The translations under genes were made by a program, and so were the position numbers. A stretch of DNA of 64,000 nt from Diospyros lotus. Lineage: Eukaryota > Streptophyta > Magnoliopsida > Ericales > Ebenaceae. Of this stretch, positions 1-9,960 are shown piece after piece (position 1 is the stretch's first letter; each line of letters starts with the position of its first letter). Below the pieces are notes generated by a model. The model worked only from the letters and a program-made list of their open reading frames with translations. It was not told where the DNA came from and ran no database searches. Location of the stretch: assembly GCF_014633365.1 (NCBI RefSeq), contig NC_068347.1, forward strand, positions 31,910,116 through 31,974,115. The letters run 5' to 3'.

Positions 1-302
1 AACCTAAGTATAAATCATTAGAATTTATGACAAACAATATGATTTAGAGTTTTGCTCCAATAAGAATAGGAAGATAAAATTTTCACAACCGTCCTCGGCC
101 CGTCGAAGAAACTACAGTCTACAGAAAAAGAGCACGAATTAAAATGTAAGGCACACAACATTGATTCCAACCGGGACCCGTGACTCTGGTTGCCAAGAAA
201 ATGCTTTGCCGGTGTATCAACACCCACAAAGCACGATTAACTAAGCCATCAATACCCTGGCCCTCATTGAATTGAAATTATCCATTTCAAGAAACAAAAA
301 CC
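1..302 (-). other. Left flank of the Ty3 insertion, possible old gene part
   Basis: On the minus strand the sequence at about 118-135 reads CTCTTTTTCTGTAG, a good splice acceptor, preceded by about 180 bases without obvious repeats. With the right flank (9522-9960) this suggests that the element landed in an intron or UTR of a minus-strand gene whose remainder is off the window. The exon after this acceptor has no convincing long frame. Confidence 0.3.
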
Positions 303-2201
303 TGTCACGCCCCCAAAATCAGAGGCCATGACCGGCACTACCCCTAAGAAGTCAAGACTCCAAAAGGGAATAGCAAGCATGCAATGAACATATACCTCTG
401 ACAAGCAAACATTTCAAATAAATTACAACAATATTGACATCATCTTTATACTGAAATTAAAGTGCCCTCTGGGCCAAAATCCTTCATATACTCACAATAT
501 TCAAATTTACAGATTCATATAAGAAAATAATTCAAACTTCCCCATAGCCAAAACCCATGAGGTGAGATGTACATAGTCGTGTGACTAGAGTATATGTAGT
601 AAAATTGCTTATCACGATCTCTACCGTCAAAATTGATGTCAACCTACAAATTTGAAATATTAAGGGATAAGCCTACCACTAACTTAGTTAGGGGTAAAGA
701 ACATTATAGTAGAAGAAATATAAAATCAATGCATTAAGGAATATTCATCATGCCATGCCAAGTAGTAATAATTAAGATATTGTAGGAGATGACGAGTAAC
801 ATGCACATTAGGAGTTAACCATTTAGAAACAAAATTCACATATTCTAACCTCTTGGTGCGGACTATTTCTACGCCATTAAGATCGTTCGACAACCTATCT
901 CACTTCGTCTATAACATGGTTGCAAACTATCTCATGCCAACCAGGGTGAACTATCTCACACCTTAACGTATATGTGGTGCACAAACGACTAACTTTTACT
1001 TTAGTTAGCAATAGATGGTTCTAACTAGTTACTCCATTCAACACAGATTTTATGCTATCATTTAGTATTAACAAGTGTCACGTGCAATATCTCACAAATA
1101 AGTATCAACATTCACCGTCCACGATAACATGAATCATATTCTTCCCAAATACAACATTAAAGGAAATGCAATCATCCATAAGTGTCAATATGCACAAATC
1201 AGACAAGATGGATTCTACTTTCCCAAATGCAATTAAGAATTGCAACCGTGAATAGAATATATAGAATATTAGATGCTCGAAGATATGAATGCAATAATTA
1301 CCACCATAATACAATTCACCTACTCACTGTGTTATGGAAAATTCGGGATTCCCTTAGGCGCCTCTTGGCTGTGGCACGTCAATATCACTAACAAGGTTAT
1401 CAAATTACATGAGAATTAAATAAATACAAAATCAAGTCACCTAAAATTTGGACCAAACCAAGGGCTGCCAGCCATAACTGGCCAGCCCTAGTCCCAAACA
1501 CATTGGACTAGCCCATGAGCCACCTGAGCCCCATCAACCTAGGCCAAACCCAAAAATAGCTTAACCAGCTACAACGGCGGCCATCGCTGGCTAAAGATTG
1601 CCACGATCAAAACCTACCATTAGAAACGTCAAGCCAAGGGGGTTAACAAACCAAAAAATGGAACAAATTTAATAGTTGGATTTACATAGATCTAATTTTT
1701 AAGTTTCGACCAGAACTTAAAACACGCTAGCAGCCGCTGCCAGCCATCGTGGCCATTGGTTTCCGACGATCGAAGGCAACCACTTGACACCCTTATCCCA
1801 TCGACCAACATACCCAAAAACCAGCAAGATCCAACGGTCGAATTTCCATAGATCTAAGCCTGAACTTCCGACAAAACCCAAACCGCATGTATATACATAT
1901 ATATATATATATCATGGACCTATGCTGAAAATAAGCTGATAACACTAAAAGACTTACCTTTTTGTAGATCGAGGCTGTTTTCACAGAAAAATGCAGTTGG
2001 ATTCAAGATCGAACGATTGGATTTTGCAAAAATCGATGATTTATAGTAGTGCTCTTGGAAGAGAATGAGAGAGAGAAAGAGTGAGAGAGATGAGAGTAAT
2101 GGGAAGAACTGAAGAGGGGGGAGGAACGAAGCTGAGAGCCCTAGTGGCTTTATTATCGCATGGGCCTTCTCAAAAATAAGACCCAAAAGTTGGGCCTTAC
2201 A
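303..2201 (-). repeat. 3' LTR of the Ty3 element (left copy)
   Basis: Starts TGTCACGCCC and ends TTACA. It aligns along its whole length with 7634-9521. The part at about 1561-1870 holds two diverged versions of a ~170-bp module (a GGCCATCGTGGCC-like box, GGCGATC-like box, ACACCCTTATCC, ATCGACCAACATACCCAAAA, TAGATCTAA). The same module recurs in the hAT-type element at 44017-44955. Confidence 0.95.
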
Positions 2202-2248
2202 ATCTCACCCCTTTATTGAAAAATTCGTCCTTGAATTTTGGCTATAAT

Positions 2249-2656
2249 CTAAGTGTCAAACAAATAGGGATACTTCTCCTTCACGGCGCCTTCTGATTCC
2301 CAGGTGGCCTCATCCTCTGTGTGATTTTTCCAAACCACTTTTACAGAGACAATATCCTTGTTTTGAAGCTTTCTTACTTGCCTATCAATGATGCGCTCTG
2401 GCTACTTCTCATAGCTAAGATCCCTATCAATTTGCACTATATCAATGGTTAATAGTTGAAGGACTTGGAATGGATCGGATTCATGCTTCCTCAACATTGA
2501 CACATGGAACACCGGGTGTATATTCACAAAGTCGGGAGGAAGATCCAATCGATATGCTACAGCACCCACTTGGTCCAAAATTTCAAATGGACCAATGTAT
2601 CTAGGGCTAAGCTTTCTTTTCTTGTCAAACCTCATCACCCCTTTCATTGATGACAC
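2249..2656 (-). pseudogene. Integrase C-terminus plus chromodomain
   Basis: The minus-strand frame reads through a typical integrase C-terminal block (KLSPRYIGPFEILDQVG, then HPVFHVSMLRKH) into a chromodomain-like tail (PERIIDRQVRKL, VVWKNHTEDEATWE, EKYPYLF), ending in a stop near 2249. This tail marks chromoviruses of the Tekay/Del type, which are thought to target heterochromatin by recognising histone marks. A premature stop (near 2402) falls between DLSYEK and PERII. Confidence 0.88.
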
Positions 2657-2659
2657 CTT

Positions 2660-3640
2660 GAGATACAGTCTATCTCTGATAGCAAATTCTAAGGGACGTT
2701 TGCGACGATCTGCATAAGACTTTTGTCGACTCTAGGCTGCCAAACAACCTTTCTCTAATCAACCGAACTTGCTCCATAGTCTCATGGACTTTAGCCAGCC
2801 CAATTAATTGAACCTCGCCCACCTTGAACCATCTTACTAGAGTCCTACAATGCCTCCCGTAAAGTGTCTATATGGGGCCATCTGGATACTAGAGTGATAG
2901 TAGTTGTTATATGCGAACTCGACTAATGGTAGGTTTTTCTCCTAGTCACCACTAAAATCCATGACACACATTCTAAGCATGTCCTCCAACATTTGAATAG
3001 TTCATTCTGATTGCCCATCGGTCTAAGGATGGAATGTTGTGCTAAAGTGCAACTTTGTTCCTAATGCCTTTTGGAACTCTCTCCAAAACATAACAATAAA
3101 CTGAGGCCTTGGATCAGAGATAATGGATAATAGAACACCGTGCAACCTAACGACATAATACCGTGTAACCTAACCACATAATCTAGGTATTTTTGGACAT
3201 ATTGCGGCACCGTGTAGTTGGTGTTTACAAGTATGAAGAGAGAACTCTTGGTCAATCTATCTACAACTACCCATATGGAGTTGCTACCTTTTCTAGATGT
3301 CGGTAATCCCATGACAAAAATCCATAGTAAGTCTCTCCCACTTCCACTTAGGAATCGATATCTTTTGAATCTCTCCACTTGGCTTCTGGTGTTTAGCCTT
3401 CACTTGCTTACACACTACACATTGACTCACGAACTTTGCCACATCCCTCTTCAATTTATTCCACCAATATAATGTTTTTACGTCCCGATACATCTTGTTT
3501 GCACCAGGGTGGTGTATGGTATATATCGAATGATGTGCCTCCCTCAGCACTCGTTGTCTCAGGCCATCCACATCAAGAACACATAGGTGCGCCCCACACC
3601 TCAACACCTTCAAAGTCCACCCTGAATTCCTTATAGCCTT
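2660..3640 (-). pseudogene. Integrase core of the Ty3 element
   Basis: The minus strand encodes the HHCC zinc-binding segment (ending KFVSQCVVCKQVKAKHQKPS), the first DDE Asp region (WERLTMDF), the second block (IWVVVDRLTKSSLF), then a SIISDPRPQF-like block and a HFSTTFHP-TDGQSE block in which Gln is replaced by a stop. Several frameshifts separate these blocks (for example near 3300). The domain order is normal for Ty3, but the gene is dead. Confidence 0.85.
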
Positions 3641-3879
3641 GCCTTCCTAACTTTACCCTTACAAGCAACATCCATCAATTTAACCAAATATGGATCCCTA
3701 GACTAAGCTGCTTTAATCTCCTCAACCAAGGTGGAACGAAGTTGGACATGAGCCAAGACCACGTCTGTGTCACCCTACCCATCGACTTCCTACTTAGAGC
3801 GTCAACTACTACATTAGCTTTGTCCATGTGGTATAGTATAGTGCAATTGTAATCCTTAAGCAGATCCATCCATCTCCTC

Positions 3880-4690
3880 TGCCTTAAGTTTAGATCCTTC
3901 TGTTCAAATATAAATTTAAGACTCTTGTGGTCGTATAAATCTCACAAGTCTCACCGTATAGGTAATGTCGCCACAATTTAAGAGCAAACACCACCACTAC
4001 CATCTTTAGATCATGGGGGTAGGATAGTTCTGTTCATGTCTCTTCAGCTGCCTAGAAGCATAGGCAATGATGCAGCCATGTTGCATCAAGACATTGTCAT
4101 AGTCCATCAACTAAGGGAGGGCATTCAGGTAATAACAGAGAAGTAGTTGGGAATAGGGCACTATTGTAATAAGAGAAGTAGAAGTCGTTACAATTCAAAT
4201 GTAAAATCAAATTGAGGCACCAAGGCTGGCTATATAAGCCAAGCCCACGGCCTAGTTGCGTATGAATGAGAAAATACAGATTTCATTTTCCCTCCCAATT
4301 CTGTTTCGATCTCTTTCTCTCTCAGTTCTCTCCCTCATCCCACAATTCTCACGTTTGCACTTCAATTCCCTGCAATTCTCCATTGAATTGCAAGAGAATT
4401 CCTTGTCAGAAAACAGAGTTCTGACAGACACAACCAAGTCCAATCCTTGAGGCGTTACAGAAGACAACATAGCCACCCTCCCCTAAAGGAAGGGCTAGCA
4501 CCGGAGCTATAGTCAAGCTCTCCTTAAGTCTTAAGAAACTCTCCTCACAAGTATCAGACCACTCGAACTTGACATTCTTTTGAGTTAAACGGGTCAATGG
4601 AAAGGCTATCCTTGAGAAATCCTTTACAAAGCTACGTATTTCGCTAGATGAGGTAGGCCTAGTGCACTTTTCCACATCCTCAATTTTCTT
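3880..4690 (-). pseudogene. RNase H region of the Ty3 element, split by a nested LTR
   Basis: The RNase H start (PVLALPLGEGGYVVF then CNASRIGLGCV) lies at about 4434-4560 on the minus strand. It resumes at about 4090 with [20 protein letters not shown]. The 332-bp solo LTR lies exactly between GCV and LMQ. The first catalytic Asp position (usually CDAS) is Asn here. A frameshift or stop follows shortly after the HEQNYPT block. Confidence 0.85.
4095..4426 (+). mobile_element. Nested solo LTR (332 bp) inside the Ty3 RNase H
   Basis: The segment begins TGTCATAGTCC and ends TTCTGACA, so its ends are a TGTCA/TGACA inverted pair. It is flanked by GACAT (4090-4094) and GACAC (4427-4431), a 5-bp duplication with one change. 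A TATATAAG box at 4231-4238 and a pyrimidine-rich stretch after it show plus-strand LTR promoter structure. No internal coding region or second LTR is present, so it is a solo LTR or a very small TRIM-like remnant. Removing it restores the RNase H reading order. Confidence 0.88.
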
Positions 4691-5310
4691 AGGATCTATC
4701 ATGATGCCCTCCTTGGACACCACATAGTCCAAAAATGCCACGTTATTCAACCAAAACTCACACTTCGAGAACCTAGTATATAGCTTATGTTCTCGCAAAA
4801 TCTAAAGCACTACCTTGAGGTGCTGCCTGTGCTCCTCATGGCTCCTTAAGTAGATCAATATGTCATGGATAAACATAATGACAAAACGATCAAGGTACGA
4901 TTTAAATACTCTGTTCATGAGGTCCATCAATGCCACCAAGGCATTCGTAAGGCTAAAGGACATCACTAAAAACTCATAATGGCGGTAACGAGTCCTAAAG
5001 GAAATCTTAGGGATGTCATCTCCCCTAATACGAAGCTAGTGATAACCCAATCTTAGGTCGATCTTTGAAAAACATTGAGCTCCTTACAACTGATCAAACA
5101 TGTCATCTATGCAAGGTAATAGGTACTTGTTTCGAATAGTGGCCTTGTTCAACTGCCTATAGTCGATACAAAACCTCACGGATCCATCCTTCTTCACAAA
5201 GAGCACAGGTGCTCCCCCATGGCGAGATACTTGGGCGTATGAAACCCTTGTCTAAAAGGTCTTGGATTTGTACCTTAAATTCCTTTAGCTCACCTAGAGC
5301 CATACGGCAC
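4690..5310 (-). pseudogene. Reverse transcriptase region of the Ty3 element, active site altered
   Basis: The minus-strand translation shows the standard RT blocks in order: [35 protein letters not shown], then FSKIDLR.GYH. In-frame stops replace residues after FDQL and after GYH. The two-Asp catalytic motif (expected F-I-D-D-I-L in this clade) reads FIHDIL at 4852-4872, so one catalytic Asp is His. No active enzyme can be made from this copy. Confidence 0.88.
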
Positions 5311-5560
5311 GGGGGTATTGAAATTGGTCAAGTCTCCAGAGCTAAATCTATACCGAACTCTATATCATTTTCCAAAGGTAGTCCCGGTAGATCTTCAGCA
5401 AATACATCCAGATACTCCCTCACTACAGGCACCTGCTGGGCTGCCCTAACTCACCCCTCAACTCGTGGATCTCTCGTACCATAGCTAGGAATGCCCAACA
5501 CCCCTCATTCATCAATTGCCTCACCTCTAAAACGGATATAAGATTCTTAGTTACTGAGGG

Positions 5561-5800
5561 TTAGTCCCACTGAAGGCAAAATCGATCTCCATTAGGAGAG
5601 TCAAACCACACCTTATTTGGCCTACAATCTAAACTGACATGGCAAGAGACTAACCAATCCATCCTCAATATACTATCAAACCTCTTCTCTCCAAATAAGA
5701 TCAAATCTGCTATTATGTCTCGCCCAACTACAGTGACCACACAACCTCGATACATTGTGTCCACTACCAAGGGTTTCTCTACAGGGGTGGCTACCATCAT
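5561..5800 (-). pseudogene. Aspartic protease region of the Ty3 element
   Basis: The minus-strand translation carries the block that in plant Ty3 proteases reads as a hydrophobic strand followed by a conserved MDWL (here ILRMDWL) and a downstream DC..N/K.V.F pattern. The upstream catalytic strand lies at the join with the zinc-knuckle region (about 5800-6050), where the frame is no longer continuous with gag. Confidence 0.75.
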
Positions 5801-6049
5801 ACGTCACTCTAGAGCGGAAGGTCTCTTACCCAGACGGGGGGCAAATTCTTGTGATACATATGAGTGTATGGACCCTAGGTCAAACAAGACCAAGGCATCA
5901 ATATGGGAGATGGAAATCATACCTGTAATGACAGTATTGTTGGCCTTTGCATCATGAGGTGTCATGGCAAAGACGCTCGCATATCCCCCATTGTCACCTC
6001 CCGCTTGGCCACCCTGGCCTCTACCTCCCCGGCTTCTACCACTTGAGGA

Positions 6050-7330
6050 TCATGGCAAAGGCATAATTGGAGCTTGTGTCTGAAGTAGCATCTTTGGAGT
6101 CACTCCATGCCCTACCTCCCGATGAGCATAGGGGAAATCCCTCCTAAGGTGGCCCATCTGACCACACCCGTAACAAACTCTAACCTGCCATTGGCACGGT
6201 CTACGATGAGACTGCATGCATGTAGGGCAAGATGGTGTTCCCCTACCACCTTGACCAACCCCTCTAAATCCTCCATGTTCCCTATCACCTCTGTCATGGA
6301 GTGGTAGTTGCCCCTGTCCACTAGGCCCTCCTCCTCTATGTTGTTGTTGCTGTAATTGTTGTTGAGGTCTCATCTTCTGTTGTTGCTGATTGCCACCTTC
6401 ATATCCAGTGGCATCACTCCTTGTCTTTTTGCGTTGTTCTCTCTGGGCTCGCTCTTCCATAACACTCTTCTCTATCATCATGGCCCCATTCACTGCATTG
6501 GCATATGTGGGAAGGTGAGAAAGAACCATCACCCTATAAATGGGCCCCACCAAACCATTCACAAAACGTCGCACCCTATCTTGCTCGATGGCCACCAACA
6601 TAGGAGCAAATTCTGACAAGTAAGTGAACTTGTGATCGTACTCCTCTACCGTCATGTCGAATGTTTGCTTCAACTCTTCAAACTCTCGAGCCTTGGCGCT
6701 CCTCACGGTCTCAGGGATGAACTGCTCCCTGAACTTGCTGCTAAACTCATCCCACCTTAGTGGTGGTGCACCTAGTGGTCTGGCTGCCTTCAAAAGCTTA
6801 TACCAGGTGTACGCTGGGCCTTCCAACCGAAAGGCCGCACACTGAACCATCATTTGTTAGCTACAACCCAATGCCTCGCAAATCTTCTTGCACCTGCTCA
6901 AGAACTACTCTGGCTCCACCTTACTATTACTACTAATCCCGTAAAACCAAGGCGGGTCGCATTGCATGAACTCTGACAAGGGGACATCCACACCCTGATC
7001 TCGCTCATCTGGTATGGCCTGACCTTTGCCCTGTGATCCTAATCCACCCCCGGGCATCTCCAAACTCCTCAGCACCTCACTCACCGCTACCTGGATAATG
7101 TCATTTATGGACTGTGGTAAGCTAGAAGATCCACCTGCCCCTTCGGTGTTTTGGTGGACCACTGAATTCCGATCACCATGGGGTTGTTCAGCAATGTCCC
7201 TACGTGGTCGCCTTCCATGGGCACCCCAAGAAAGTACAGGCAAGGCAAAAGTAGCCTGTCCTCTCCCACGACCACGACTACCACCACGTCCACGTGTCTA
7301 GCTAGCCCCTCCTCGAGTCTTAGGAGGCAT
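6050..7330 (-). pseudogene. gag of the Ty3 element, with in-frame stops
   Basis: One reading frame runs from an ATG at 7330 (MPPKTRGG...) through an RG-rich start, a retrotransposon gag core (motifs such as FRLEGPAYTWY and REQFIPETVR) and a Q-rich linker to a CCHC zinc knuckle (CYGCGQMGHLRRDF). Three in-frame stops lie near 7302, 6904 and 6854. The last zinc-coordinating Cys of the knuckle (expected spacing C-x2-C-x4-H-x4-C) reads Phe. The gene is therefore a pseudogene whose product would have packaged element RNA. Confidence 0.9.
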
Positions 7331-7633
7331 GATTTTCCTGTATGCAAAATTTAGACTGTCTTATACGAAACAAAATAATATGCCAAATAAAATAGAACTT
7401 CACATACACATTTTTTATGATACGCATAAGGGACCTAGAGTTCTTAGTAGAGCAAGGTCGTGAATATGTCACGGCTCATATTCATACCTATCCTGCCAAA
7501 AACTTACTCCAGGCTACAGTGTATGCAATACAATGCATGCAAAAGTGTTTAACCCCTTATTCATGCACCCACGTGTCATATCATTTCCATTTTATTTCCC
7601 AAAGTTCTAAAGCCTAAGCTACATTACCAACTT

Positions 7634-9521
7634 TGTCACGCCCCAAAATCCAGGGGCCGTGACCAACCCCCTAAGAAGCTGAAGACTCCAAGAGGGGATA
7701 ACAAGCCTACAATGAACATATACCTCTGACATGCAAACATTTCAAATAAATTACAACAATATTGCCATCATCATTATACTAAAATTGAAGTGCCCTATGG
7801 GCCAAAATCCTTCATATACTCACAATATTCAAATTTACAAATTCATATAGGAAAGTAACTCAAACTTCCCCATGCCCAAAACTATGAGGTGAGATGTACA
7901 TGTTGTAGCCAAAGCGTGACTATGGTATATGTAGTAGAATCGCTTACCATGATCCCTACCGTCAAAATTAATGCCAACCTACAAATCTAAAATATTAAGG
8001 GGTAAGCCTAGTGAGTAAGGGGTAAAAAGTATTATAATGGGGGGAAATATAGAATCAATGCATCAAGAAATATTCATCATGCCATGCCAAGTGGTAATTA
8101 ATACATTATAGGAGATGACAAGTAACATGCACATTAGGAGTTAACCATTTAGAGCCAAAATTCACATATTCCAACCTCTTGGTGCAGACTACTCTACGCC
8201 ACCAAAATCCACTTCGATAGACTATCTCATGCCGGATATAACATGGTTGCGAACTATCTCATGCCAACCAGGGTGGACTATCGCACACCCTAATGTATAT
8301 GTGATGTACCAATGGCTAACTTTTACTATAGTTAGCAATATAGGGTTCTAACTAGTTACTCCATTTAACATACATTTTATGCTATCATTTAGTATTAACA
8401 AGTGCCACACGCAATATCTCACAAATAAGTATCAACATTTACCGTCCACGATAACATGAATCATATTCTTCCCAAATGCAACATTAAAGGAAATGCAATA
8501 ATCCATAAGTGTCAATATGCACAGATCATAAAAGATGGATTCTACTTTCCCAGATGCAATTAAGAATTGAAACCGTGAATAGAATATATAGAATATCGGA
8601 TGCTCAGAGATATGAATGCAACAATTACCACCATAATATAATTCACCCACTCACTGTGTTATGGAAGATTCGGGATTCGCTCAAGCACCTCTTAGCTGGG
8701 GCACATCAATGTCACCTAACAAAATTATCAAATTACACGAGAATTAAATAAATACAAAATCAAGTCACCTAAAATTTGGACCCACCCTAAACCCAAGGGC
8801 AGCCACAACTGGCCAGCCCCAGTCCCAAACACATTGGACTAGCCCATGAACCACCTGAGCCCCGCCAACCTAGGCCAAACCCAAAAACAGCCTAACCAGC
8901 CACAACCGCCGCCACCAGCGGCCACCGGCGACCATCGTCGGCCGAAGATTCCCCCGATCAGAACCTACCATTAGAAACGCCAAGTCAAGGGAGTTAACAT
9001 ACCAAAAAATGGGACAGATTTAACGGTTGAATTTACATAGATCTAATCTTTAATTTTCGGCAGAACTGAAAACACACTGGCAGCCGCCGCCGGCCACCGT
9101 GGCCGGTGGTTTCGGCGATCGGAGGCAACCACCCGACACCCTTATCCCATCGACCAACATACCCAAAAACTAGCAAGATCCAACGGCCGAATTTCCATAA
9201 ATCTAAGCCTGAACTTCCGGCAAAACCCAAACCGCGCGTATATACATATATATATCATGCACCTATGTTGAAAATAAGGCTGATAACACTAAAAGACTTA
9301 CCTTCTTGTAGATCGGGGCTGCTTTCACGGTGAAAATGCGGTTGGATTTCGCAAAAATCGGTGACTTACAGCAGTGCTCTTGGAAGAGAATGAGAGAGAG
9401 CGAGTAATGGGAAGAACAGAAGAGAGGGGAGGAAGGAAGCTGAGAGCGTGGCTTTTTTGTCACGTGGGCTTGGCTCCCCTTGGGCCTTCTCAAAAATAAG
9501 GCCCAAAATTTGGGCCTTACA
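7634..9521 (-). repeat. 5' LTR of the Ty3 element (right copy)
   Basis: Partner of the left LTR with the same termini and module order, followed at once by the AAACC duplication. In the element's orientation (minus) this is the promoter-bearing 5' LTR. It is about 1.89 kb long against about 1.90 kb for the left copy. Confidence 0.95.
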
Positions 9522-9960
9522 AAACCAATCAAGAAACAGCAGCCACTAGACTAGAGCGAAACTCGCGGAATCTTCTTACTCTCGGGCCTTTGCCAAGTTT
9601 TCTCGGCAACCAAACGGAATAGAACAATAACAATCGCTGCAAACATAAGAAAAGAACAGAAAATTACCGGTTTCAAGAAAGAAAAACAACAGACGCCCCT
9701 CAAGCAAAACTGACAGAATTTTCCTACTCTTTGATAAGCTTTCTCGGGAACCAAACGGAATAGATACAATGATAGTCAAGGCAGTCATAAGAAAAATAGT
9801 AAACATTAATCAGAAGGGGGGAAAAGGGTTCAGTGATACCTCTCCTTGGCGTGGTTCCATGAAGAAGCTAGCTTAGCTTGGCAGAAGATCAAGCGTTAAT
9901 CAGAGAGAGAGATGAGGAGCCGCAAGACAAGGGTCTTCCAGTCAAAGACAGCTAGTGTGG
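9522..9960 (-). other. Right flank of the Ty3 insertion, possible first exon of a minus-strand gene
   Basis: The minus strand shows a CT-rich leader, then ATGGAACCACGCCAAGGAGAG followed by GTATCA (around 9840-9860): a 7-codon start (MEPRQGE) and a possible donor. Downstream on the minus strand (9551-9800) are two copies of a TTTCTCGGxAACCAAACGG box (plus-strand reading), about 143 bp apart. This box is commonly seen near first introns of plant genes. There is no recognisable product. Confidence 0.3.

Larger units (their letters stand above)
303..9521 (-). mobile_element. Ty3/gypsy LTR retrotransposon, Tekay/Del-type chromovirus, degenerate
   Basis: Two long direct repeats (303-2201 and 7634-9521) start TGTCACGCC and end CCTTACA, the usual TG...CA termini. 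The 5 bases before the left LTR (298-302) and after the right LTR (9522-9526) are both AAACC, a perfect target-site duplication. Read on the minus strand, the interior gives gag, protease, reverse transcriptase, RNase H, integrase and a C-terminal chromodomain, which is Ty3 order and places it among chromoviruses. Next to the right LTR a degraded primer-binding site (TTGGTAATGTAGC on the minus strand, about 7620-7631) resembles the initiator-Met tRNA type. Next to the left LTR a polypurine tract (AAAGGGGTGAGA on the minus strand) lies at about 2203-2214. The LTRs differ by many substitutions and small indels, and the frames are broken, so this is an old, non-autonomous copy. Confidence 0.96.
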
